Under the pieces are notes generated by a model. The model was not told where the DNA came from and did no database searches. It saw only the letters and a program-made list of their open reading frames with translations. This document shows positions 1-14,200 of a stretch of 64,000 nucleotides of DNA, piece after piece. The position numbers and the translations under genes were made by a program. Positions within the stretch are counted from its first letter, which is position 1. The number at the start of each line of letters is the position of its first letter. The DNA is from Apostichopus japonicus (lineage: Eukaryota > Echinodermata > Holothuroidea > Aspidochirotida > Stichopodidae): contig NC_092577.1 in assembly GCF_037975245.1 (NCBI RefSeq), positions 27,275,398-27,339,397 of the forward strand. The letters run 5' to 3'.

Positions 1-1486
1 ACTTACTGTAATTGTTTCTCCCTCATCTTTTTATGGTCGGTTAAACCCATGAAACAAAATGGAGATTCCTATGTTACTTGCCATTTCGAAAGCTACAAAA
101 TTGAAATATCCTGAGGTTAGTAGAAATAGAAGGTAGGCTAGGCGTTGCCTAACTTAAATCGACCGTAGCTATGCTAGAATAGACTGTACTTAGTGTAGGG
201 GCGAACAAAACAAACTCAGTCAGAGCTGTGTAGGCCCTAGGTCTATACACGGTACTGCATGGACTAACTTGGTGAGCTACTGTAGGAATGCAGACTTAAA
301 GTAGTAGTACTAGTAGTATACTGTATACTCCTGAGCTACAGGTATAGCATGCAGATGATATAGCCAAAGTATACTCTACTTTGCAAAATTTTCATATCAC
401 AAAAGGAATGCCACTGGCCAGTTTAATTCTTGAGTTTACCTAGCCTAGCTATAGAGTTTCTACCCCAAAATTAAATACTTGTGTTGTGACTAGGCCAAAA
501 TTAGAAAATAAGGCTAGGCTATGGACTGATTTGTCTAACTTAAGAGCCGAGTATAGGCCTAATGTTGACTATTTATAAGGCCTAGGTCCCTATACTCCCT
601 GAGCCTCCTCCCTTGCCTAACGTTATTGCAGATTTACGAAGGTTAGCCTACTAGTATAAACCTATGTTGACAGAAGGAGGAAAAGTTGACATGGCCTTTT
701 TTAAATTGTTTTTGAAGGGTAAATATGCCTAGGTTGTAAGTGCAAGTAGTGTGAATTGGTTGAAGAATGCTTTGGACAAGCACTTTAAGCATTGTAATCG
801 GGTCTGAGTGTTTGTGTCCTCAGTTTTTTTCCCTCTCCTTATAGGGTCCATGATGGGGTCTTGAGTGTCCCAACTGATCCTTTTTTTCTACTAAACTAGG
901 CTAGGCCATATGAAAAACTACAAAAGGTGAAGCAAAAAGGTCAACATGAAAACAGTTGGACTGTTATTAAATTGCAATTTACCTTCGATTTCCACTGTAA
1001 TTTTTACAACTTTTAGAACTACGTAAACTTTGGGACATCTTGTTAAAATTTCTAAAATCAAAAGATTAGATAGCAAACAAGAGGATTTGTCCCGATTAAA
1101 GTGACTTTAGGCACCAATTAAATAGGCGCCACTAGACAGAAATCTATGGATGAGGTTTGAATGGTATTTAAATTAATATATTGTAAACTCTACTCAACAA
1201 ACATGTGAAAAAATGGACGTATCATAAAAAAAATTACATAAATGTTCAATTGTACTTCACTGGGTGAAAGTGATTTAAATTAATGAACTTGCCATGGTAG
1301 TAAACTGATGAACTTCGACATCGTTAGGAGTAGGTCGCAGCTACTGTACAGTAGCCCATGTACAGTATGATGAGGAAGACTATACAGTTCAGTAGGTCAT
1401 ACATTTTCTGGCTGTATGAAAATCCCACCACTGTCGATTTTTTATTAGAGAGCCAACAAAGAAAGAAATGCCACAAAGGTATGGTA
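1..1486. other. Upstream region of the MBOAT gene, no feature recognised
   Basis: I see no coding exon, RNA gene or clear repeat here. The missing first coding exon of the MBOAT gene, which should encode roughly 20 residues ending just before the first transmembrane segment, may lie here or before the window; no short ATG exon with a convincing donor stood out. An ATG at 50 opens only 21 codons before a TGA. Confidence 0.4.
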
Positions 1487-1494
1487 CTTAGTCA

Positions 1495-2143
1495 GAAGGG
1501 CGGCAGAACCAGGGTGGCACAGGGGGAACGTGCGCCCCCACTTTGCCTCAGGTTAAAAATGTGCCCTTTTTCTACATGAAAATTGAGGTGTCTCAAGTTA
1601 GCAAGAGGCCAGGGAACCAGAATGAACACTCGGGAAGGGCCGTTTCCGGCCATCTGAGGGGTTTGTAAAACCAAAAATTTTCTTGTACGCTCCGGGCCAA
1701 CCAATGGTGGCGCCCCGCTCAGATAGTCGTGCATACAACTTTGCAAATCCTGGCTACGCCCCTGACTTTTAATGAATTTCTGTGGGTCAAACTCAAAGCT
1801 ATTTCGAATGGAAAAAAATTGTTAAGATGTTAACAAGAAATAAACTCTAATTCGGAAGATTCCTACATTAGCAACTAGCATGATTTCACCTCATTTTGTC
1901 TCAAAAGAAAACTTGTTCCTTGTTTCCCAATTTGCACCTTGGATATTGCAGTGCTAGTATGCATATTTTCCTTGAGGGAGGGGGGGGGGGCGTTGATGGA
2001 GTGATGTGTATACACAAATAAGATAATACAATAAGAGTTATAAAGGGTACTAAATATAAGGCTGCATCAGTCCAATCGAATTTCTGCAAAGTGCCCTTTG
2101 ATGTCGGTGCCCCCCCAGATTAAAAGTGCTTCCGCCGCCCTTG
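1495..2143. mobile_element. Non-autonomous hAT-like element (family A) with 8-bp target duplication
   Basis: The ends are inverted repeats: GAAGGGCGGCAGAACC on the left, and on the right GCTTCCGCCGCCCTTG, whose complement is CAAGGGCGGCGGAAGC. The element is flanked by the direct repeat CTTAGTCA at 1487-1494 and 2144-2151; an 8-bp duplication is typical of hAT transposons. Both ends match the longer copy at 46742-47786. The interior holds the shared module at about 1631-1731. No transposase is encoded. It lies about 140 bp upstream of the first recognised MBOAT exon, so the ATG at 2126, which opens into that exon, is transposon sequence and not the gene's start. Confidence 0.88.
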
Positions 2144-2281
2144 CTTAGTCAGCAAATCTGCCAGGCATATTATTTGAATGGGACCTATGGATTTAATGTT
2201 CAGATGTTGGCATTCAATTGCTTTAAGGATAATTCAACAGTGCATCTAGGTACTGTAACATCACTTTTCTTCTATTTGCAG

Positions 2282-5200
2282 GTTGTTTTTGTATGCAGTC
2301 AGTTCACTGCCCTGTTTTTCTCTATTGTTCTTCGCTGCTTCTTTAAACCCACAAAGTATTCTCCAACTGTGCGTTATACCTTACAGTTATGTGTGGGCTT
2401 AAGTATTGCTTTACTAAGCTTTGGATGGTAAGTTTTTACACGGTCTGCATTTGTTTTGGTTGTGGAAGAGTCTGCAGTGATTGGTAGATTTCAAAGTTCA
2501 AGAGAAGTCAAAGCAATAAAGCTTGACATGTTGAGCACTTCTCTATAATGATTTTAGCTTTTATTGGGGATCAAAGATCTGTGAGCTCATCAGACATCAA
2601 AACTTGGATCATAATAAAGAAAGCTACAATCCCCATTTAGCATCTTGGGCATAATGTTTTATATGCATTGTTGATTTCCCTTTGCCAATTTTAGGAGTTT
2701 GGTTGAATGATTCTCAGTGGATGACTATAAAGAGATGTGCTCAAAACATTCATTATACTATATATTTTAGATTTAATAAGTTGTACATCGGTTCAAGCAT
2801 ATAAGCAGGGTAATTTGATGCTGTTATTCTATTGTCCATACCATACATGACCAGTAAATGCTCAAGGGGCTTTACTTTGTTTTATTTATTGAATACATGG
2901 AGATTTGGAGTAGATGACAGCTTATGAATTTACAAGAAGATTGCATTATCATATCTCATTTATTCTTACAGGGGAACTCTTCACTTCCTAATTGATGCAA
3001 CCATTTGCTACATTCTCACGTTGACCCTTGACCCAAGATACTGTCCGTTGGTGGTCACTCTTGTGTCTGTCGCATACATGTCAGCTATTCATCTGTGTTT
3101 TCAGTTTTCTAATTTTGGTGTTAACAACCTTGACTACGTTGGGTAAGTATGTCTCCCTTTTACTCGGGTTACTGTCGGGGAAAGAACTTTCTAATTATGA
3201 ATATCAATCCACAGTGTGATTTCTTACAAAATTTCTTTTGCTAGCTTGTTTTGTAGTGTAATCTGGTGAGATTTCCACCTACCTTTCAGGTTTTGTGACA
3301 TTGGATTTTTAACTTGAACAAAATACTTGGTTCAAGATGAGGTGTACTAAACTTTGGCATTTGACCATAAATCCTTGAAGCATGAACATATGAGGCTCTC
3401 AAAATTCCTGTATTTACTTATGTGCACTTTTAAGAGCACACACTGGACAAACAAAGCGAAAATACTGGAGAAATTGTATGGGTCTAGTGTAGTATGTTTA
3501 TTAGTGTTTGCACACGGTATCCGGGTACACGCCCGACGCGATACTCTCCGGTTCCTTATTTATTACTCGAATCCTACACAAAGTGTGATTTTTGTTTTTT
3601 TTTGGCAAACCAATGGTTAGGCAAGATTTTCCCATTGACTTAGTGTGGTGTTAGGCTACCATGCGGTCGAAGATAACAGCAATAATGAAAGTATTCCATG
3701 GATATGTGTTCTGCGTCACAATTTCAGCGAATAAACTAATGGTAAAGGCATAACAGATAGTAGTAGTAACAATTGTTTTAGAGCTAAATTGGATATTTAT
3801 ATGGTCTGATCCAATAGAGGTGGAGAGGAAACATAAGCAGCGGAGGCAGTGCGATGTTAGTAGTGATGTTAATTATATGAAGTTATTAACAAGTTAATGA
3901 AAGAAACAAAAGCAAAATAGAAAGTATAATTACACCTACTTATTTGAACATGAAAACATTGTCAGTGGAGAATATATTTCATTTATTATAGCAACCAATT
4001 TGTAATTTCTTGAAAATTGCGATACACGAGAGTAAACAATTTTGTCTGGGTACCTGGATACTTGACAGGTAACAGCTCTCTGGTACCCTGTTCCCGATTT
4101 TTGGACCTGTGTAAACAATGTTTTTTTGCATATCTACCTGGTATTTTCGGTATATTCGTTTATGACAGATATCAATACCACTGGTATGGTTGTGAATGAA
4201 ATATCAGATGTACCTGCTATATCGATATATACTGATGCACCCTTCTCTTCCATAGCACCGAATATGCACAACGACAATTGCACAATGTAGTAACAGGTGA
4301 TATCACCTGGTAAAGATGATAGGTTCTCATTGGCTTGTTTGAATACATTGTTACTAACCGTTACTAAGACCGAACGTTACTTTAAACAAGACCTCAATTG
4401 GCATGGATGAAAATGAAATTGTTTTGCATTTATCAACAAGTGGAATCATAAAGATACTGTAGAAAGCTTGTCCTCAGAATATGAGTTCAGTCCTTGGTAA
4501 GTAGATGGTTGCAATGAAAATGCACGAAAAAGGGACACACCTGATAGACTAAATACAATGCACACCAATTACCTGATTCCATTCTGTTTTGTTTGCAGAC
4601 CCCTGATGATATTAACTGAGAAGTTAAGTAGCTTATCCTGGAGTATACATGATGGTAATTATTCATCTTGACTAATGAACTAACAATGAAGGAACATTTG
4701 TTTCATTGAAAGACTGTATAATTAAGGGCTATCATGTTTGTTCTTGCATTTTTACTTTAATTCCTTTCTAAAGACCAAAGGAATTTTTGTGATGATGTTT
4801 AAGTGGGTATTTGTTACTTTGTACATGTATGTGGTGCCTTAGCTTCTAAACACAATAACTGAAACAATACATCTTTGTTGAAATTATAGAATTGCTACCA
4901 AATCATCCTGATTCACAAAATTGTCTCAACACTTAAGGAAATATATATTGTATGGATTACAAAACTCTTCTCATAGTCCTCTGAGCAGGGTTGGCCTCAA
5001 AATAAAATGTGGGAAGTACCGCCTGGTATTTTCTGTCCGGGAAATATTATCCACGGGTGGGAAATACTGGGGAATATTAAACAACTGAATATTTTTCATT
5101 TCCTCAACTTGTTTATTTATGCAAAAGTGTTACAAAACAGCTTAAAAACCAGAACACCCAGTAAATGCCCAAAAAAAAGAAGGTAATGAAAACTTGTAGG

Positions 5201-8200
5201 CCCTTTGTACAATCCTGTAAAAAAGTACTGAGCCATGACATGTTTCGATCAAAATTTAACAACTTTTCTGCCAACTTTTTTTGTATGAAAACAATTTACA
5301 GTAGTCAATGCTGTAGATTATGCAAAGTGGAGGAAAATCTGAATGTTCACAGTCTGGAATGATATATTGCAGTTACTCAAGAAAGTTTATCAAAATAGTT
5401 AAGTGGAGGTCAAAGGTCATTTGAGGTCATCAGTCATGAAACCCTTGTAAACATGTACACCCTCACTATACATTACGTCAGATTCATGAAGAAAACTGCT
5501 CATGTTACATCATCGAAACCACAATGCATTTTTGCATTCTGGTTTTAAGTGGAAGTCAAAGGTCAATTGGGGTCAGCAGAGGTCCAAATGTCAAATCGAT
5601 CTCATCAGGTCAACTATTCCAAATGCAAATTCAGCTCTTTGTTCAAATATGTCCCTCTGTTTTTCTTTCATCGTTGTGGTATTATGCCACACGATTCCTG
5701 TCATGAAACCATGTAAAGCACTGACTCTGTTTAGAGTATACTGCCCTCCATCTGTGGTATTAACTTCAGCCAGGGTTATTAGCTTGCAAACTACTCTTGT
5801 GCTGCATGTGTACTTAAAGGCTAGTACAACTGGGGGTGGGGGGGGGGGGGTTTGAGACTTTCAGATGATATCTACATGAATTACATGAAAAATCGAGAAG
5901 AATCTAATATGATATATTATTAATTTTTGGTTTTACATTAATTAAATCTGTTTCACTTCACAGGATTTACAAAACCTGAACGTGACCTTAATGAACTTCA
6001 GAAGAAAATGGTTGTAAGGTAAAGTCTGTTTATGCAATTATGACCCTATTTTGTATTGCACACATAAAAATGCATAGCTAGTGGTTTTTAGACATCCTCT
6101 AATCAGTTCAAATTTATGTTACATTGAATCTTTACACTTGTACCCTACCATTGATGTATGGCACATTGTATTATTTTCTTATGGGACTCTGTAAAACTTT
6201 ATCAATCCTAGCACTTTTGGACAAGGAATTTGCCATTTTCGCAAAAATTTCTAAGCGCTCATGTGACTGCATGCCAGCCTGTGACGTCATTGTGTGGTAT
6301 CGGTTTAGGAAAACTTTTTATGAAGCCATTCACTTCAAACTAACACTACGCCGATAGGACACTCTTTCATATTGTTAATATCAAAATGCCAAAGAATTGT
6401 GTAGTACAGTAGGAGGTTGCAAAAACACATCTGAAAACCGAAATTTAAGTTTCTTTACATTTCCCGGTCATCAAACTGAAGAAAAAACGTCACAGGCTAT
6501 GGATTAATTTTGTGAGGAGAACCTGCAAAGACTTTCTCGCTCCAGGTATTTCCCACTGTCTGCAGGCAAAGATATGTTCAGAGCACTTAAGAAATGATGA
6601 CTGGAACAGAGGATGCATTCTTCAGAAAAAATTGCTTGGGACTAAGGGAAAGGAAAACGTTCACTCAAAACACTGCTGTGGCTTGCGTTGAGCATAACCA
6701 CACGCATCTATCCTTTGTTCGTGGACATTACAGTTTATTTGTGTGAATCTCCACCGAATGTTGTCTGCAGTTTACACAGAACGTTTATGTGTTATACATC
6801 CCCCCACCGGCTGTTTTATAATCATAATTTACTTTTAATTGAAGAATTGCTACCCAAAATGAGCTTTTACGTGTCAAGTTTCTGGTCAGTGAGAATCAGC
6901 TAACTTGACATCAAGTTGCTGCTCTAAATTACTGTCTCTTTCGGAATCACAGTTTTGTTTTGTATTAAAATACCCCAGTAAGAGCCCCAAGAAAAGGAAA
7001 TTTTTCTGCCTCCAGATATGCAAGCTACAGTAATGAAATGTTTAGATGATCCATTTTTTGAAGATTCACTGACATTTTATGTTTTGTATTTGTGATCTCA
7101 GTTTGACCTTTCAAGTAGTTTGGTTGCTGTTTGAGTTAAGATTTGTCCAAGTTCTTTTGCTTCCTGTTAGGGTCCTTTGTTTGAATGTTTGACAAGGCAT
7201 CATGTGTAGTACAGTTAAAGAATAATAACTCTCATATTATTAAGGCATTGTCAGAGATCTCATTGTGTCTCAACATTTGATTATTTCCATCATATTTTTT
7301 GTTTGCAGGCAATATCCTTCAGTGCTTAAATTCTACAGCTTTATATTTTGTCCTCAAAATCTCTTGGTTGGACCATGTACATTTTACACAGACTATTGCA
7401 AGTTCATAGAAGGAGATTTATTCAAGGTTACAGTGAAACATGGAAGTGGAGAAGAAAAACAAGTTTATAAGGAGCCTTCAGCAACAGTAAGTACAAGAGG
7501 CTGTCATTATAGTAAACAATTCTTTTAAATTAGACATGAAACCAGTCCAGTGCTCATTATGAACTCTTGGAAACAGCAATGGGAAAATACAAGGTGTTTG
7601 ATGTTCTCTGCAAGTTTGAAAACCTGAACAAGTGTAAATGTGATGCTATGGGCCAAAATGTTCATGATTGTGTAATAATTTACATTATCAAAGATGGAGG
7701 TCAAATTATGGATTTTGGTAGTTTGCATTTATAATGCAATGCATAGTGAGGCTTTTTAAGGCATGCTATTCTACTCTAAGCTTATTATGCCATCAATGTG
7801 GCACTCCACACCAAACATCTTACATTAAGGGGTTAATCAACGATCTAGCGTGCGTTACTCACAGGATTAATGCACGATTGGGGGATAATGCAAGCGATGC
7901 ACGAGGGCGGAGCGTAGCAGAGCCCGAGTGCATCCAGCGATAGCATTAACACCCGGAGTGCATTAATCATGTGCATTAATCATGTGAGTAATGCACGCTA
8001 GACCGTTGATTAACCCCATTCATTCATACACTACCATTTGTGTGGGGGGAAATCATAAAACAAAACATTTTTGGTTACATATAACCAAAGATTAATTAAA
8101 GTGATGCCCCATGGTAACATGAAAACATGAAGCATGGTAACACGGTAACAATTGTATTCATCCGTCGGTAATTTTACCGTGCGTTACGCACAGGATTAAC

Positions 8201-11200
8201 CATGGTCAGCTGACCTCAATGGACCAATAGGATTTAGGAATCTTTACTAAGTATGAATGAATGAAAGTTCACCATGTACAGTGTGTACTTGACTGCTATG
8301 GTAATGTATGTGCATTAACAGAAATTTATTTAAAAGTTTATTATGTGTGTGTGTTGAGGATATATCTGTTATTTCAAATTCAACTTCTGTTATTTCAACT
8401 TGTTTGCTCTCACCATATAAGGTAACTTACTGACTTTCCTTGCAAACATTGATGTTGAAATTTGTTGCTAAAAAGTGCATCAAACATTGTTTATTTCGTT
8501 TTGTTACAGAATGCAGTAATTGGGAAGCTGTTGTTCACTGGACTCTCTGCCCTCTGCATGTTGACCCTAGTCCCAAGATTTCCCATTATGGGAAATGTTG
8601 GTAAGTTGCACCATCTGCCTTTAGCATTTAAAGGTGTCAATAACCTTTTGGTTAATTCCTAAGTATGTATAGATCTATGCAATCTGTTATGGTTATCAGA
8701 CCAAGTCACTTCCTATCTGTTTCTGTACCATCTCATCTCTTAACACTATTCCTACTTTGAAAATATGATGTGAATCTTACATAATAAGCAATATTATTAT
8801 TATTTATTTTTTACCAGATGATGACTGGATTGCAAATCATTCATTCCTCTACCGGCTAGGATGGTTGGTGATATCCATTGAAGTAGCCAAATCCAAGTAT
8901 TTCATGGCCTGGGTCTGGGGTAAGAAATGATATCATCTGAGATGTCATTCTTTTGACTTCTTCTTTTAATTTTTGTCATCATAAACAAGAACTGTTATAA
9001 GTACTCTGTAAACCAGACAGCAAAACTGCAGTGTGGTTTCGAAGATACTACATGAATAATCTTATATGGATGTGACACACTAGGCTGTAGTGTACAGCCA
9101 CGATGAACAACATACTTCAATCCTAGTAGTAGAGCAAAGAGCATTGAGATATGACAGACAATAATCACATTGGCAGCTGATGACCGAGATGGAAACTTTT
9201 CTTGTATTCAGCATACAGATTGATCTCTACCAAAGACAACAGGCTTCTTCTATGCAAAGTTGTACACCTACAAGTTGTACATTAAGCAGGCGCAGGCAAC
9301 TGTCACACCCTGGTCCCCAAGATTTTTTGTCTGGTTTGCCTCTAAAACATCTAACTAGGCAACAGTATATTTCCTAAACAGCGCCTGGTCATGATCCCGA
9401 ACGTTACTTCATCCAAACCTAAAGTTTAGTGTGAAAAAGTACCACATTAAGTAGAAGCTTATTGTTTTTTTGTTGACGTCAAAGGTCATTTGGGGTCACT
9501 AGGGGTCAAAAAGTGACAACCTTGTAAATCACAATATCTCAACAAGGGAAGCTTGGACCAATCTCATATTAAGTATGCAGTTGTGGCACGTTCAGTACAA
9601 GAAGTCTATCCTTTTTTATGGAGGTCAAAGGTCATTTGGTCAGAGGCCAAATTGTGGAAACCTTGTTTCATAATCTACCATATCTCCCACCGACCAGCCT
9701 AGTAAACAGCACGTGCGTTAAGCCTCATAAGAATAGGAGACTGTTGGCAACTGGAAATGCCTTTATGGACTTCCGTAGAATCAATAAAAATTCTGGTTGC
9801 ACAGGCATGTATGCAGGAAAGTACATGGCAGCTCCAAAGTTACAGACACACTTCAGTCAATAGAGATTTGGTCAAGACTTCTGATTCTTATCTACCAGTG
9901 CCCACAAGCTAATTTCCAATAGCCAAACAACCTCTTCTATTCGGCGAAAACGCATGTTTCATAATAATGGGAGATACAGTAGATTATAAAAGAAGGTTTC
10001 CATAATTTGACCCCTGGTGACTCCAAATGACCTTTGACATCCACCAAACACAATAGAAGTCTTTTACTTAACGTCTCACAAGTACTTACTAAATAAGAGA
10101 TTGGTCCAAGCTTCCCTTGTTGAGATATCTTGTTAACAAGGTTTTCACAATCTGAAACTTGGTGACCCCAAATGACCTTTGACAACCACCAAAAACAATA
10201 GGGATCTTGGACTCAATGTGCCAGAACTATGTACTAAATACAAGGTTAGTCCAAGGTTCCCTTCCCGAGATATCCTGTTTACAAGGTTTTCTAAATTTGA
10301 CCCCAAATGACTTTTGACATCCCCCCACCCAAATAAATTTCTTCTCAATCTCAGCAAGCCGTGTCACACACATACCCAAAGACACATAATCATCAGCCTG
10401 CATGACTACAAAGGTTTCGGTGATAACCTAAAAAACACTAGATCCTAGAAATAATACCTGCATTCAAATAATTGTTTGACAAGTAACAACTACCTTCATA
10501 CATTCAAGTTTATACAATGGTTCCCTAATTATTCAAGTTTATGCATCATGGTTACCAAATGACATATATACATTCAAGTTTATACACCATGAATAACCAA
10601 TGGCATATATATATACATTCAGGTTTATGCAACATGGTTACCCAGTGACATATATACAATCAAGTTTACACATCATGGTTACCCAATGACATATAAACAT
10701 TCAAGTTTATACACCATGGTTACCCAGTGACATATATACATTCAAGTTTACGCATCATGGTTACCCAATGACACATTCAAGTTTACACATCATGGTTACC
10801 CAGTGACATATATACATTCAAGTTTACACATCATGGTTACCCAATGACACATTCAAGTTTACACATCATGGTTACCCAGTGACATATATACATTCAAGTT
10901 TATGCATCATGATTACCCAGTGACATATATACATTCAAGTTTACGCATCATGGTTACCCAATGACACATTCAAGTTTACACATCATGGTTACCCAGTGAC
11001 ATATATACATTCAAGTTTACACATCATGGTTACCCAGTGACATATATACATTCAAGTTTATGCACCATTAAACCAATGACATATATACATTCAAGTTTAT
11101 GCACCCTTATTACCCAAAGAGATGCATTCATTCCAATAATATGTATATACGCAGGATACACCAATGATCTAAAGGAACTAAATGTATGCACCCATATTTT

Positions 11201-14200
11201 TTCTCTTTACTTGCAGCGGACGCTATCAACAACTGTGCTGGGTTAGGTTTTAATGGTTATGATGATACAGGAAAACCTAAATGGGATGGCATTACTAATG
11301 TTAAAATCTGGAAATTCCAGGTGACAACTTTTGAGTTAACTGACCTTGCATAATACTTCATTCAACATGTTTGAAATGATGTAGTAATGCAAAAGCTGAA
11401 CCTAAGTTAGATCAGTTTCAAACTTGTTAACTATAATTGTTTAATACTTGTGAAAGATGTCTAATTGTGGCAGTGTGATTGTAGGTTGCAAGGCAATGCT
11501 AGAAAATATGAACTAGTAACTAGGACAAGAGATTTTTAGAGATTTTAGAGATTTAGTGGCAAACATGTGGAACTTATGAAAACTTTGGTCTGTGTAAATT
11601 CACATTGGGATAGTATCTTTTAAATAATTTGCTGATAACCCTACCTCCAATCTGGAAAGAAACATGATCAGTTACTTGTTAATGTGATACTTACACCCCT
11701 CCTCAATACCCTTTCTCAGTACCTTGGATGCTATGTGCAAATTACTGATCTTTAAGTAAGGAAATCAGTATCACCTCAGCCCTTTCTCTGTCTTTGTGAT
11801 AAGCAAGTTAGGCCTGAATTTAGTTTGTATCAGTTTTGTGTTTTGTATTATCCTTGATTAAGTGAATTTAACATAGCTAATAGCTAATAGTGTAAGCAAT
11901 CGTACATGAATCATATCATATTCACTGTGTAACTCTTTTGAGGGCCTACAGAGAGTATTATATGATCGATGATGTAATATATCAATGGTGGCCTTTAGAT
12001 ACTAATGAGGCATAGTTCCATTTTCTGTCCTAGACTGCCACCAGCCTCAAGGTTCTGATAGATAACTGGAATATCACAGGAGCTCGCTGGCTACGACATG
12101 TTTGCTTTGACCGGGTACCAGTCCAGAAGAAGCTGGCGACATTTATGCTGTCTTCTATATGGCATGGATTTTACCCAGGATATTTCTTCACATTTGGATC
12201 TGCTAGTATCATGGTGCCAGCAAGTCAGAAAGTAAGTCTAATGTACCACCTGCACCTGAAGAATATTCTTATGTGAGAGCATACTCTACTAAAAACCCAT
12301 GGCAGTATACAACTGTCTTAGTACCATGTATTACTGTAAAACTTACATAATATGATACTACTACAGTAGCAACACTACTTATGCCTTACAAGAAAGTATG
12401 TGACAGAAAAATTGGTGGTAACTAATGTTTTCAAAAATCAAAAATTTTTGGTCAGAGATTAAGTTAAATGTTTATGTTGGCATTTAGTCAAATTGTGAGG
12501 ATTATGTAGACCTTTATGCAAATTCCCACAACTCTTGTTACATAGTTGTTTAAGTTGTTTTATCAAGTACTTTGTTCTCAAATCTCTTGTTGAGAACTTG
12601 GAGTCATGATGGGTCTTTGCCTACAATGATTGCTACACAGTAGCTCACTTTGGTTACTTTATGCATTTTTGTGAAGTGCTTTGAGATCATTCTTTGATGT
12701 AAAGCGCTATATAAGAATAAATTATTATCATTATTATTTATCAAGGTGTTGTCATTGTTGACTATATTGTAACTCAAGCAATAACTAACATTGATGTTTA
12801 GCTTGCTGCTTGCATCATGATATGTGTACAGCTCATGTTACAAATGTTCACTCATGTGTTACATTCTCCAAAAGAGCAAAAGTAGCTACAAATTTAAAGT
12901 CCTTTTGCTTTAGCTTGAATATGAGCACTGAAGTTGAAGTACTGAAAAGAATTATTGCTCATATCATCAACGTTTTCTGATCAGTTTTGTTTGTAATACC
13001 ATAGTTCTTTTCAAATGCTTTCTCTTCTCTTGAATTTCAGGTTCGTGTGAATTTGCGTCATCGTTTTCTTTCATCGACCAAACTTAAAGCCTTCTATGAT
13101 GTAATAACGTGGTTCTGTACTCACCTGTGTCTTGCATACTTCATCGCTCCATTCACCTTTCTCAGATTTGATCTTTCCATTAAATATTTCAAGTGAGTAC
13201 AACTACCATGAACATGACAAGGCAGCATCGTTTTACACAGCTAGTGTACAGCTACAATACCTACTACACAAGAGACCACATAGTAGTATATCATACAGCT
13301 ACAATACCTACTACACAAGATATCACATAGTAGCTTATCATACAGCTACAGTACCCACTACACAAGAGATCACATAGTAGCATATCATACAGCTACAATA
13401 CCTACTACACAAGAGATCACATAGTAGCATATCATACAGCTACATTACCTACTACACAAGAGATCACATAGTAGCATATCATACAGCTACAATACCTACT
13501 ACACAAGAGATCACATAGTAGCATATCATACAGCTACAGTACCCACTACACAAGAGATCACATACTAGCATATCATACAGCTACAGTACCCACTACACAA
13601 GAGATCACATACTAGCATATCATACAGCTACAGTACCTACTACACAAGAGACCACATAGTAGTATATCATACAGCTACAATACCTACTACACAAGATATC
13701 ACATAGTAGCTTATCATACAGCTACAGTACCCACTACACAAGAGATCACATAGTAGCATATCATACAGCTACAATACCTACTACACAAGATATCACATAG
13801 TAGCATATCATACAGCTACATTACCTACTACACAAGAGATCACATAGTAGCATATCATACAGCTACAATACCTACTACACAAGAGATCACATAGTAGCAT
13901 ATCATACAGCTACAGTACCTACTACACAAGAGATCACATAGTAGCATATCATACAGCTACAGTACCTACTACACAAGAGACCACATAGTAGTATATCATA
14001 CAGCTACAATACCTACTACACAAGATATCACATAGTAGCTTATCATACAGCTACAGTACCTACTACACAAGAGACCACATAGTAGCATATCATACAGCTA
14101 CAGTACCTACTACACAAGAGATCACATAGTAGCATATCATACAGCTACAGTACCCACTACACAAGAGATCACATAGTAGCATATCATACAGCTACATTAC

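Noticed and set aside
2126-2431. ATG at 2126 as the start of the MBOAT protein
   Set aside because: The ATG lies inside the hAT-like element ending at 2143, and a good acceptor (TTCTATTTGCAG) at 2281 marks the real exon start.
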